A stretch of 64,000 nucleotides of DNA from Serratia entomophila (GTDB taxonomy: Bacteria; Pseudomonadota; Gammaproteobacteria; Enterobacterales; Enterobacteriaceae). The stretch covers positions 1,426,001-1,490,000 of the forward strand of contig NZ_CP082787.1 in the NCBI RefSeq assembly GCF_021462285.1, in the 5' to 3' direction. Position numbers and translations under genes: made by a program. The notes under the pieces were generated by a model. That model worked only from the letters and a program-made list of their open reading frames with translations. It was not told where the DNA came from and did not search any database. Shown piece by piece: positions 41,547 to 50,687 of this stretch; the first letter of the stretch is position 1; every line of letters begins with the position of its first letter.

Positions 41547-43376
41547 ATGACTCAGCCTGTTGATCTCTGCGGTTTTACCCTCGGTGAATGGCAACACCAT
41601 TATCAAACTCGCCAGGCGGGCGAACGGCTTGCCTGCGTGCGATCCGCGCTGGAGGCGCTGGCCGCCGGCCTGAGCCTGAATGACCGCGCCTGGCTGTATT
41701 TGGCTACCCCGGAACAGCGGGAAAGCCAGTATCTGCAGCTGGCGCAGCGGCTGGAAGCGGTCGCCGGCGATCTCAGCCGGTTGCCGCTGTTCGGCGTGCC
41801 CTTTGCGGTGAAAGACAATATCGACGTCGGCGGCTGGCCAACCAGCGCCGCCTGCCCGGCATTCACCTATCGGGCGCAGGCCGATGCCGCCGTGGTGGCC
41901 AACCTGTGCGCCGCCGGCGCGGTGGTGATGGGCAAAACCAACCTCGACCAGTTCGCTACAGGGTTGGTAGGCACTCGCTCACCGCACGGTGCAGTGGTTA
42001 ACAGCTTTGACGAACGCTACGTCAGCGGCGGTTCCAGCTCCGGTTCCGCTTCGGTGGTGGCGCGCGGCCTGATGCCGTTTTCTCTGGGTACCGACACCGC
42101 CGGCTCCGGGCGCGTGCCGGCCGGTTTCAATAATATCGTTGGCCTGAAGCCGACCAAGGGCTGGTTGTCCAACCGCGGCGTAGTGCCGGCCTGCCGGCTG
42201 AACGACGCGGTGTCGGTGTTTGCGCTGACGGTGGCCGATGCGGCGCGAGTGGCCGAACTGGCGGGCGGCTTTGACGCCGCCGATCCTTACTCCCGCGCCA
42301 ACCCGAACGGCGCACCGGCGGATATTCCCGCCGCGCCGCGCTTCGCCGTGCCCGATCGGCTGGAGTTTTTCGGCGACGAGCAGGCCGAGCGGGCATTTCA
42401 CCGGGCGCTGACGCAGCTGCAGAGCGACGGCGCCACGTTGGAACCCATCGACTTCACGCCGTTTCGCCAATTGGCGGAGCAGCTCTATCACGGCCCCTGG
42501 GTGGCGGAACGCACCGTCGCGGTCGAGGCGATGTTGCAAAATCATCCCCAGGCCATCGATCCGGTGGTGCGCGGCATCGTCAGCAACGGGCTGGCGTACA
42601 GCGCCTGCGATGCCTATAAGGCGGAATACCTGCGTGCCGAACTGGCGCGGCAAATCGCACAGCGGCTGGCGCCGTTCGACGCGCTGGTGGTGCCGACGTC
42701 GCCGACCATCCGCACCCTGGCGGAGATGGCCCTGGAGCCGGTGTTGTTCAACTCGCAGTTCGGCACCTACACCAACTTCACCAACCTGGCGGATCTGAGC
42801 GCGCTGGCGCTGCCGGCGCCGCTGCGCGAAGACGGCCTGCCCGCCGGCATCACCCTGATTGCGCCGGCCTGGCATGACCGGGCGCTGGCGGCGTTCGGCC
42901 TGCGCTGGCAGCGCCGGCAAAACCTGCCGCTCGGCGCCACCGGGCGGGCGCTGCCGCCCGAGCAGGCGGTAACGCCGTCGACGCAGCATGTACGGGTGGC
43001 GGTAGTGGGCGCTCACCTTAGCGGCATGCCGCTCAATTTTCAGCTGACGCAGCGCGCTGCGGTGCGGGTCGAGCAGACCCTTACCGCGCCGTGCTACCGG
43101 CTGTACGCGCTGGCCGATACCCAGCCGGCGAAGCCGGGTCTGGTGCGCGACGCGCAGGGCGCCGCCATTAGCGTCGAACTGTGGGATATCCCGCTGGCGC
43201 GCTTCGGCGAGTTCGTGGCCGAAATTCCGGCGCCGCTGGGCATCGGTACGCTGCTGCTGGCGGACGGCCGTCGGGTGAAAGGTTTTATCTGTGAACCCTG
43301 GGCGCTGGCAGGCGCCACGGATATCACTGAGTTTGGCGGCTGGCGCGACTATCTCACCGGCGTTAAGGGGGCATGA
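41547..43376 (+). CDS. atzF: Allophanate hydrolase
   Basis: A 609-residue amidase-signature enzyme that converts allophanate to two NH3 and two CO2, the second half of urea amidolyase. The Ser-cisSer-Lys triad is visible: Lys89 in VPFAVKDNIDVGG, the GGSSSGSA motif at 161-168 and the nucleophile Ser187 in GTDTAGSGR. The C-terminal domain (about 470-609) is the one found in AtzF/Dur1,2-type hydrolases. It is the first gene of the operon. Its TGA overlaps the start of urea carboxylase by 4 bases, so the two halves that are fused in yeast are separate but coupled here. Confidence 0.93.
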   Translation: MTQPVDLCGFTLGEWQHHYQTRQAGERLACVRSALEALAAGLSLNDRAWLYLATPEQRESQYLQLAQRLEAVAGDLSRLPLFGVPFAVKDNIDVGGWPTSAACPAFTYRAQADAAVVANLCAAGAVVMGKTNLDQFATGLVGTRSPHGAVVNSFDERYVSGGSSSGSASVVARGLMPFSLGTDTAGSGRVPAGFNNIVGLKPTKGWLSNRGVVPACRLNDAVSVFALTVADAARVAELAGGFDAADPYSRANPNGAPADIPAAPRFAVPDRLEFFGDEQAERAFHRALTQLQSDGATLEPIDFTPFRQLAEQLYHGPWVAERTVAVEAMLQNHPQAIDPVVRGIVSNGLAYSACDAYKAEYLRAELARQIAQRLAPFDALVVPTSPTIRTLAEMALEPVLFNSQFGTYTNFTNLADLSALALPAPLREDGLPAGITLIAPAWHDRALAAFGLRWQRRQNLPLGATGRALPPEQAVTPSTQHVRVAVVGAHLSGMPLNFQLTQRAAVRVEQTLTAPCYRLYALADTQPAKPGLVRDAQGAAISVELWDIPLARFGEFVAEIPAPLGIGTLLLADGRRVKGFICEPWALAGATDITEFGGWRDYLTGVKGA

Positions 43377-46300
43377 ACATGTTTACTACCGTATTGATCG
43401 CCAACCGCGGCGAAATTGCCTGCCGCGCCATCCGTACTCTGAAGCGTCTCGGGGTGACCAGCGTGGCGGTTTACTCCGACGCCGACCGCAATGCGCCGCA
43501 CGTGGCCGAGGCCGATCGGGCGGTAGCTGTCGGCGGTGAAAAAGCCGCCGACAGCTATCTGCGCATCGACAAAATCCTGGCCGCCGCGGCAGCCACCGGC
43601 GCCCAGGCGATCTACCCCGGTTACGGATTTTTGTCCGAGAGCGCCGAATTCGCCGACGCCTGCGCCGCGGCGGGCATCGCCTTTATCGGCCCGACGGCGG
43701 CGCAGATCCGCGAGTTTGGCCTGAAGCACCGGGCGCGCGAGCTGGCGGCGGTGGCGCAGGTGCCGATGACGCCGGGCACCGGCCTGCTGGACAGCGTGGA
43801 GCAGGCGGTCGGCGCCGCTGCGCGTATCGGCTATCCGGTGATGCTGAAAAGCACCGGCGGCGGCGGCGGCATCGGCCTGACGCGCTGCGACGACGAGGCG
43901 GCGCTGCGTGACGCCTACGACAGCGTGAAACGGCTCGGTGAACAGTTCTTCCGCGATGCGGGGGTCTTTATCGAGCGCTTTGTCGATCGGGCGCGTCACG
44001 TTGAGGTGCAGATCTTCGGCGACGGCCAGGGCCGGGTGGTGGCGCTGGGCGAGCGCGACTGTTCGCTGCAGCGCCGCAACCAGAAGGTGGTGGAAGAAAC
44101 CCCGGCGCCGAACCTGCCGGCGGCGACCCGCCAGGCGCTGCATCGGGCGGCGGTCACGCTGGGCGAGTCGGTCAACTATCGCAGCGCCGGCACCGTGGAG
44201 TTCATCTATGACGGCGCGCGCGACGAGTTCTACTTCCTCGAGGTCAACACCCGTTTGCAGGTGGAGCACCCGGTAACCGAAATGGTCACCGGTCTGGATC
44301 TGATTGAATGCATGCTGCAGGTGGCGGCGGGGGAGGCGCTGGACTGGGCGGCGCTGCAGCGCGCGCCGCAGGGAGCGGCGATCGAAGTGCGCCTCTACGC
44401 CGAAGATCCGCTGAAAAACTTCCAGCCCAGCCCCGGCGTGCTGACCGAGGTGCATTTCCCCGCCGGGGTGCGCGTCGACGGTTGGGTGGCGACCGGCAGC
44501 GAAGTGTCGGCATTTTACGACCCGATGATCGCCAAGCTGATCGTGCGCGGAGACGACCGTCAGCAGGCGCTGGAGAAGCTGCGCACGGCGCTGGACGCTA
44601 CCCGTTTGCACGGCATCGCCACCAACCTCGATTACCTGCGGCAGGCGATCGCCATGCCGCAATTTACCGCCGGTGAAGTCTGGACCCGCATGCTGGACGG
44701 CTTCAGCTTCCAGCCGCACTGCCTCGAAGTGCTGCAGCCCGGCACCTACAGCAGCGTGCAGGACTACCCCGGCCGCCTCGGCTACTGGGATATCGGCGTG
44801 CCGCCGTCGGGGCCGATGGACGACTTCGCCTTCCGGCTGGCCAACCGCATCGTCGGCAATCACCCGGACGCCGCCGGGTTGGAATTTACCCTGCAGGGGC
44901 CGACTCTGCGCTTCCACTGCGACGCCGTCATTGCTCTGACCGGCGCCGATTGCCCGGCGGATGTGGATGGCGAACCGGCGGCCTACTGGCAGCCGATCGC
45001 CGTTCGGGCCGGCCAGGTGCTGACGCTGGGGCGCGCCACGCGCGGCTGCCGCACCTATCTGGCGGTGCGCAACGGGTTCGACGTGCCGGTTTATCTCGGC
45101 AGCCGCTCCACGTTCGCCCTCGGCCAGTTCGGCGGCCACGCCGGCCGCACGCTGCGGGTGGCGGACATGCTGGCGATCGGCCAGCCGGCGCTGGCGGCCA
45201 GCACCACCCCGGCGCCGATCGCCGCGCCGCAGGCGATGGACGCCAGCCTGATCCCGCACTACGACAGCCTGTGGAATATCGGCGTGTTGTACGGGCCGCA
45301 CGGCGCGCCGGATTTCTTCACCCCGGCGTCGATCGAGCGGTTTTTCGCTGAAGAATGGCAGGTGCACTACAACTCCAACCGCCTCGGCGTGCGGCTGGCG
45401 GGGCCGAAGCCCGACTGGGCGCGGCAGGACGGCGGCGAAGCCGGGCTGCACCCCTCCAACGTGCACGACTGCGAATACGCCATAGGTTCAGTCAACTTTA
45501 CCGGCGATTTCCCGGTGATCCTGACCCGCGACGGGCCGAGCCTCGGCGGCTTCGTCTGCCCGGTGACCATCGCCAAGGCCGAGCTGTGGAAGGTCGGCCA
45601 GGTTAAACCGGGCGATCGCATTCGTTTCCATCCGATCGGTTTCAAACAGGCGCAGTCGCTGGAGCAGGCGCAGCTCGGCAGCATTGAAGCGCTGGCGGCG
45701 GTGAAGGCCATCACCCTGCCCGCGCCGGAACTGGCGCCGACGACGACCGTTTCCGCCGCGGTGCTGGCGGCGTTGCCGGCGGCGGAAGGGCGCCCGGCGG
45801 TGGTCTACCGCCAGGCGGGGGACGCTTACATCCTGATGGAGTACGGCGACAACCTGCTCGATCTGGCGCTGCGCCTGCGCATCCATCTGCTGATGCAGTC
45901 GCTGCGCCAGGAGGCGATCCCCGGCGTGGCGGAGCTGGCACCGGGCGTGCGTTCGCTGCAGATCCGTTACGACAGCCGGGTGATCGGCCAGGCCGATCTG
46001 CTGCAGCGCCTGCTGGAGCGCGAGCAGGCGCTGGGCGACGTCAGCCAACTGAAGGTGCCGACGCGCACCCTCTGGCTGCCGATGGCGTTCGAAGACGGCG
46101 CCACGCTGGGCGCGGTAGAACGCTATCAGCAGACGGTGCGCTCATCCGCGCCCTGGCTGCCGAACAACGTCGATTTCATCCGGCGCATCAACGGGCTGAG
46201 CCGCCGCGAACAGGTGCGCGACATCATCTTCGACGCCAGCTACCTGATCCTCGGGCTGGGGGATGTTTATCTCGGCGCGCCCTGCGCGGTGCCGATCGAT

Positions 46301-47002
46301 CCGCGCCATCGGCTGCTGAGCTCCAAATACAACCCGGCGCGCACCCATACCGCCGAGGGCACGGTCGGCATCGGCGGCATGTACATGTGCATCTACGGCA
46401 TGGATTCGCCGGGCGGCTATCAGCTGGTGGGGCGCACGCTGCCGATCTGGAACAAATTCCTCAAGAACCCGCAGTTCAGCGCCGGTGAACCCTGGCTGCT
46501 GCGCTTCTTCGACCAGGTGCGTTTCTACCCGGTCAGCGAACAGGAGCTGGAGGTGCAGCGGGAAGCCTTCCGCGAAGGGCGCGCGCAGGTGCACATCGAG
46601 GACAGCGAGTTCGACTTCGCCGCATACGGCCGTTTTCTGGCGGATAACGCCGCCGACATCGCCGATTTCCAGCAGCGGCAGCAGCGGGCTTTCAGCCACG
46701 AAGTGGCGCGCTGGCGGGCCGATGAGGACGAAGCCGAAGCGCAACTGCCGCCGCCGGAGGACGACCAGGAAGAGATTGACGGCTATCTGGTCAGCGCCGA
46801 TCTGAACGGCAACGTATGGAAGATCCTGGTGGAACCGGGGCAAAGCGTGGCCGCCGGGCAGCCGCTGATCGTGGTCGAAGCGATGAAGATGGAGCTGGCG
46901 GTCACCGCGCCGCGCGCCGGGGTAGTCAAACGCATCAGCTGTCACCAGGGGCGGCCGGTAGGGCCGGGGGATGCGTTGCTGTGGCTGGAGCACGCCGGTT
47001 GA
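43373..47002 (+). CDS. Urea carboxylase
   Basis: A 1209-residue biotin enzyme that carboxylates urea to allophanate with ATP and bicarbonate. Domains in order: biotin carboxylase (about 1-450, with TVLIANRGEIACRAIRTLKR and KSTGGGGGIGLTRC), AHS2/KipA-like, AHS1/KipI-like, and a C-terminal biotinyl domain with the acceptor Lys at about 1172 in EAMKMEL. Guanidine carboxylases share this build, but their operons carry carboxyguanidine deiminase genes and a guanidine riboswitch, neither of which is present. Allophanate hydrolase upstream and urtABCDE downstream support urea as substrate. Confidence 0.92.
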   Translation: MNMFTTVLIANRGEIACRAIRTLKRLGVTSVAVYSDADRNAPHVAEADRAVAVGGEKAADSYLRIDKILAAAAATGAQAIYPGYGFLSESAEFADACAAAGIAFIGPTAAQIREFGLKHRARELAAVAQVPMTPGTGLLDSVEQAVGAAARIGYPVMLKSTGGGGGIGLTRCDDEAALRDAYDSVKRLGEQFFRDAGVFIERFVDRARHVEVQIFGDGQGRVVALGERDCSLQRRNQKVVEETPAPNLPAATRQALHRAAVTLGESVNYRSAGTVEFIYDGARDEFYFLEVNTRLQVEHPVTEMVTGLDLIECMLQVAAGEALDWAALQRAPQGAAIEVRLYAEDPLKNFQPSPGVLTEVHFPAGVRVDGWVATGSEVSAFYDPMIAKLIVRGDDRQQALEKLRTALDATRLHGIATNLDYLRQAIAMPQFTAGEVWTRMLDGFSFQPHCLEVLQPGTYSSVQDYPGRLGYWDIGVPPSGPMDDFAFRLANRIVGNHPDAAGLEFTLQGPTLRFHCDAVIALTGADCPADVDGEPAAYWQPIAVRAGQVLTLGRATRGCRTYLAVRNGFDVPVYLGSRSTFALGQFGGHAGRTLRVADMLAIGQPALAASTTPAPIAAPQAMDASLIPHYDSLWNIGVLYGPHGAPDFFTPASIERFFAEEWQVHYNSNRLGVRLAGPKPDWARQDGGEAGLHPSNVHDCEYAIGSVNFTGDFPVILTRDGPSLGGFVCPVTIAKAELWKVGQVKPGDRIRFHPIGFKQAQSLEQAQLGSIEALAAVKAITLPAPELAPTTTVSAAVLAALPAAEGRPAVVYRQAGDAYILMEYGDNLLDLALRLRIHLLMQSLRQEAIPGVAELAPGVRSLQIRYDSRVIGQADLLQRLLEREQALGDVSQLKVPTRTLWLPMAFEDGATLGAVERYQQTVRSSAPWLPNNVDFIRRINGLSRREQVRDIIFDASYLILGLGDVYLGAPCAVPIDPRHRLLSSKYNPARTHTAEGTVGIGGMYMCIYGMDSPGGYQLVGRTLPIWNKFLKNPQFSAGEPWLLRFFDQVRFYPVSEQELEVQREAFREGRAQVHIEDSEFDFAAYGRFLADNAADIADFQQRQQRAFSHEVARWRADEDEAEAQLPPPEDDQEEIDGYLVSADLNGNVWKILVEPGQSVAAGQPLIVVEAMKMELAVTAPRAGVVKRISCHQGRPVGPGDALLWLEHAG

Positions 47003-47024
47003 TAACGTCGGGGAGAGGGTAGCC

Positions 47025-47729
47025 ATGCAAATCACCAACAATCGCGGCAAAGCGCGGCCGGAAGGGCTGGCGGAGCGCATTTATCTGCAGCTCAAGGATG
47101 ATATTTTCGATTTTCAACTGCTGCCGGGCGATCGCTTCAGCGAGAACGAGATAGCGATGCGCATGCAGGTCAGCCGCACGCCGGTGCGTCAGGCGCTGTT
47201 CCGGCTGGAGCGCGAAGGCTATGTCGAGGTGTATTTCCGCAGCGGCTGGCAGGTGCGGCCGTTCGATTTCGCCTACTTCGAAGAGCTGTACGACCTGCGC
47301 ATCGTCCTGGAGCGCGAAGCGGTGGGCAGACTGTGCGCCCGCACCGAGACGCCGCCGGCGTTGACGGCATTGGGCAAATTTTGGACTGATGATCCGCGCC
47401 TGGAGGACGGCAAGGCGGTTTCAGTGCACGACGAACGCTTCCATATGGCGCTGGTGGCGGCGGCGGGCAACGGCGAAATGGCGCGCATCCACCGCGATCT
47501 GACCGAGAAGATCCGCATCATTCGCCGGCTGGATTTCACCCAGGGCGCACGGGTCGACGCCACCTATAACGAACACGCCGCCATCCTGCGGGCGATCCTG
47601 CAGCGCCAAACCGCAGAGGCGCAAACGCTGCTCACTCAACACATCGCCGTCAGCAAGGCCGAAGTACGAAAAATAACCCTGCATATGCTGCACCAGGCGC
47701 GATCGCGGCAATCCGACCGCGCGGAGTGA
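47025..47729 (+). CDS. GntR-family regulator of the urea operon
   Basis: A 234-residue FadR-type GntR regulator. The winged helix is at about 12-80 (AERIYLQLKDDIFDFQLLPG, DRFSENEIAMRMQVSRTPVR, QALFRLEREGYVEV), followed by an all-helical FCD ligand domain with the metal/ligand residues in HDERFHMALVAAAGN and EHAAILRAI. ATG 47025 after GGGAGAGGG is chosen over 46971. It lies inside the operon between the catabolic and transport genes, so autoregulation through the inverted repeat at 41510-41543 is likely. The ligand might be allophanate or urea. Confidence 0.85.
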   Translation: MQITNNRGKARPEGLAERIYLQLKDDIFDFQLLPGDRFSENEIAMRMQVSRTPVRQALFRLEREGYVEVYFRSGWQVRPFDFAYFEELYDLRIVLEREAVGRLCARTETPPALTALGKFWTDDPRLEDGKAVSVHDERFHMALVAAAGNGEMARIHRDLTEKIRIIRRLDFTQGARVDATYNEHAAILRAILQRQTAEAQTLLTQHIAVSKAEVRKITLHMLHQARSRQSDRAE

Positions 47730-47772
47730 GTTTTCGGCATCCCTTTTTTCACACACATCAGGAGTTTAAATT

Positions 47773-49041
47773 ATGCAACGTCGCCACTTCATAAAAGCTT
47801 TTGCGTTGTCCGCCAGCATGCTCGGCATGGGTATGGCCTGGAGCGTGCAGGCCGCCGACACCATCAAGGTCGGCATTCTGAGTTCGCTGTCGGGCACCAT
47901 GGCCATCTCTGAAACGCCGTTGAAGGACGTGGCGCTGATGACCATCGACGAGATCAACGCCAAAGGCGGGGTATTGGGGAAAAAATTGGAACCGGTGGTG
48001 GTGGATCCTGCCTCCAACTGGCCGCTGTTTGCCGAAAAGGCGCGCCAGCTGCTGAGCCAGGACAAGGTGGCGGCGGTGTTCGGCTGCTGGACTTCGGTGT
48101 CGCGCAAATCGGTGCTGCCGGTGTTCGAGGAGTTGAACGGGCTGCTGTTTTATCCGGTGCAGTATGAAGGCGAAGAGATGTCGCCGAACGTGTTCTACAC
48201 CGGCGCGGCGCCGAACCAGCAGGCGATCCCGGCGGTGGAATACCTGCTGAGCGAAGACGGCGGCTCGGCCAAGCGTTTCTTCCTGCTGGGCACCGACTAT
48301 GTCTACCCGCGCACCACCAACAAGATCCTGCGCGCCTTCCTGCACAGCAAGGGCATACAGGACAAAGACATCGAAGAAGTTTACACCCCGTTTGGCTACG
48401 GCGATTACCAAACCATAGTGGCGAATATCAAGAAATTTTCCGCCGGCGGCAAAACCGCGGTGATCTCCACCATCAACGGCGACTCCAACGTGCCGTTCTA
48501 CAAAGAGCTGGCCAATCAGGGCATCAAGGCTACCGACGTGCCGGTGATCGCCTTCTCGGTGGGCGAGGAGGAGCTGCGCGGCATCGATACCAAACCGCTG
48601 GTGGGCAACCTGGCGGCCTGGAACTACTTCGAATCGGTGGACAACCCGACCAACAAGCAGTTCGTCAGCGCATGGAAAGCCTACGCCAAGGCGCACAACC
48701 TGCCGAATTACGCCACGGCGGTGACCAACGATCCGATGGAGGCCACCTACGTCGGCATCCATATGTGGGCGCAGGCGGTTGAGAAGGCCGGCACCACCGA
48801 CGTCGACAAGGTGCGCGCAGCGATGGCCGGGCAAACCTTCGCCGCGCCGTCGGGTTTTACCCTGACCATGGACCAGACCAACCACCATCTGCATAAGCCG
48901 GTGATGATCGGTGAAATTGAAGGCAACGGTCAGTTCAACGTGGTGTGGCAGACCGATGCGCCGGTACGCGCCCAGCCGTGGAGCCCGTACATTGCCGGTA
49001 ACGACAAAAAGCCGGACCACCCGGTAAAAGGCGGCAAGTAA
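47773..49041 (+). CDS. urtA: Urea ABC transporter binding protein
   Basis: A 422-residue periplasmic binding protein of the branched-chain amino acid type. The N terminus MQRRHFIKAF followed by a hydrophobic stretch ending SVQAAD is a Tat-like signal (RRxFxK), as common in UrtA. DTIKVGILSSLSGTMAISET, VFGCWTSVSRKSVLPVFEEL and FYPVQYEGEEMSPNVFYTGA are UrtA signatures. It is followed by a hairpin and then urtB. Confidence 0.95.
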   Translation: MQRRHFIKAFALSASMLGMGMAWSVQAADTIKVGILSSLSGTMAISETPLKDVALMTIDEINAKGGVLGKKLEPVVVDPASNWPLFAEKARQLLSQDKVAAVFGCWTSVSRKSVLPVFEELNGLLFYPVQYEGEEMSPNVFYTGAAPNQQAIPAVEYLLSEDGGSAKRFFLLGTDYVYPRTTNKILRAFLHSKGIQDKDIEEVYTPFGYGDYQTIVANIKKFSAGGKTAVISTINGDSNVPFYKELANQGIKATDVPVIAFSVGEEELRGIDTKPLVGNLAAWNYFESVDNPTNKQFVSAWKAYAKAHNLPNYATAVTNDPMEATYVGIHMWAQAVEKAGTTDVDKVRAAMAGQTFAAPSGFTLTMDQTNHHLHKPVMIGEIEGNGQFNVVWQTDAPVRAQPWSPYIAGNDKKPDHPVKGGK

Positions 49042-49066
49042 AAGCCGCCATCCCGTGCTAACGCAA

Positions 49067-49088
49067 TGGGCCGGGCTTGCCCGGCCCA
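49067..49088 (+). terminator. Intercistronic hairpin after urtA
   Basis: TGGGCCGGG (49067-49075), loop CTTG, CCCGGCCCA (49080-49088). There is no T run, so it probably protects urtA mRNA or causes partial termination. Confidence 0.6.
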
Positions 49089-49106
49089 CGACAGAAGAGG
49101 CTGCCG

Positions 49107-50687
49107 ATGCAATTCCCATTTTTCTTTCATTTCCGCCGGTGGCTTTGGCTGCTGTGCTGCCTGCCGCCGCTAGCGCAGGCCGGGCCGGCCGATGACTTCG
49201 CGGCGGCCAACCGTACGCAGCAGGCCAAGCTGTTGCAGGCCTGGGCAGCCGCGCCGGATGCTGCGCGGCTGCCGTTGTTGCAGGCGCTGAAGCAGGAAAA
49301 CGTGGCGATCGACGAAGCCAAACGCGCCTTTGTCCAACAGGGCGGCGGTTATCTGCCGCTGGAGGGCGGCGCGGCGCCGGTCGGCACGCCGAAGAAGCTG
49401 TGGTTGAACAACCGTCTGCGCATCCTGATTGCCAATGCGCTGTCGGCACAGCGGCTGGTCAGCGAGGATCCGCAGGTACGGCTGCAGGCCGCCACCGCGC
49501 TGCAGCGCGAGGCGCAAAGCGATCAGCAGCCGCTATTGGCCGAGCGGCTGGCGCAGGAGAAAGACGCCGGGGTGCATGCGGCGTTGAGCATCGCGCTGGC
49601 GAATCTGCAGCTGGCAGACGCCAGCCCGCAGGTGCGGCTTAACGCGGTGCGGCTGCTGGGGGATTCGGGCGACCCGGAAACCCAGACGCGGCTGCAGGCG
49701 CTGGCCGACGCCGCCCACGAACCGGACGCCGCGGTGCGCGCCGAAGCGCAGAACAGCATGAGCCGCGTGCAGCACCGGCTGATGATTGGCGATCTGCTCG
49801 GCCAGGCGTTTACCGGCCTGTCGCTCGGTTCGATCCTGCTGCTGGCGGCGCTCGGGCTGGCTATCACCTACGGCCTGCTGGGGGTTATCAATATGGCGCA
49901 CGGCGAAATGCTGATGCTTGGCGCCTACTCGGCCTATCTGGTGCAGGGGCTGTTCCAGCAGTTTGCCCCACAGTGGCTGGCGCTGTACCCGCTGGCGGCG
50001 CTGCCGGTGGCGTTCGCCATCACCGCCTGCATCGGCATGGCGCTGGAGCGCGCGGTGATCCGCCATTTGTACGGCCGGCCGCTGGAAACCCTGCTGGCCA
50101 CCTGGGGCATCAGCCTGGTGCTGATCCAGCTGGTGCGGGTACTGTTCGGCGCGCAAAACGTCGAGGTCGCCAACCCGGCATGGCTGTCGGGCGGCGTGCA
50201 GTTGCTGCCGAATCTGGTGCTGCCGTGGAACCGCATTGCGGTGATCCTGTTCGTGGCGCTGGTATTGGCGCTGACCTGGCTGCTGCTGAACAAAACCCGG
50301 CTCGGTATGAACGTGCGGGCGGTAACGCAGAACCGCGCCATGGCCGCCTGCTGCGGCGTACCCACCGGCCGGGTGGACATGCTGGCGTTCGGGCTGGGTT
50401 CCGGCATCGCCGGGCTGGGCGGAGTGGCGCTGTCGCAATTGGGCAACGTCGGGCCGGAGCTGGGGCAGGGGTACATCATCGACTCTTTCCTGGTGGTGGT
50501 GCTCGGCGGCGTCGGCCAGCTGGCGGGAACGGTGGCGGCGGCCTTCGGCCTCGGCATCCTCAACAAGATCCTCGAACCGCAGATCGGCGCCGTACTGGGC
50601 AAGATCCTGATCCTGGCGCTGATCGTTCTGTTCATTCAAAAACGACCTCAGGGGCTGTTCGCCCTTAAGGGCAGGGTAATCGACTGA
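49107..50687 (+). CDS. urtB: Urea ABC transporter permease UrtB
   Basis: A 526-residue LivH-type permease with the long N-terminal extension typical of UrtB. A signal-like helix (about 6-22) is followed by a periplasmic alpha-helical repeat region (about 30-220). The membrane domain starts near 230, with GQAFTGLSLGSILLLAALGL, GVINMAHGEMLMLGAYSAYL and a C-terminal LGGVGQLAGTVAAAFGLGIL. ATG 49107 after AGAGG is used. Confidence 0.93.
   Translation: MQFPFFFHFRRWLWLLCCLPPLAQAGPADDFAAANRTQQAKLLQAWAAAPDAARLPLLQALKQENVAIDEAKRAFVQQGGGYLPLEGGAAPVGTPKKLWLNNRLRILIANALSAQRLVSEDPQVRLQAATALQREAQSDQQPLLAERLAQEKDAGVHAALSIALANLQLADASPQVRLNAVRLLGDSGDPETQTRLQALADAAHEPDAAVRAEAQNSMSRVQHRLMIGDLLGQAFTGLSLGSILLLAALGLAITYGLLGVINMAHGEMLMLGAYSAYLVQGLFQQFAPQWLALYPLAALPVAFAITACIGMALERAVIRHLYGRPLETLLATWGISLVLIQLVRVLFGAQNVEVANPAWLSGGVQLLPNLVLPWNRIAVILFVALVLALTWLLLNKTRLGMNVRAVTQNRAMAACCGVPTGRVDMLAFGLGSGIAGLGGVALSQLGNVGPELGQGYIIDSFLVVVLGGVGQLAGTVAAAFGLGILNKILEPQIGAVLGKILILALIVLFIQKRPQGLFALKGRVID

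Noticed and set aside
43349..45466. 705-residue open frame opposite urea carboxylase
   Set aside because: Same shadow effect. The plus strand has full biotin-carboxylase motifs.
43373..47002. Guanidine carboxylase instead of urea carboxylase
   Set aside because: No carboxyguanidine deiminase genes and no guanidine riboswitch; the urea-specific urtABCDE genes are in the same operon.
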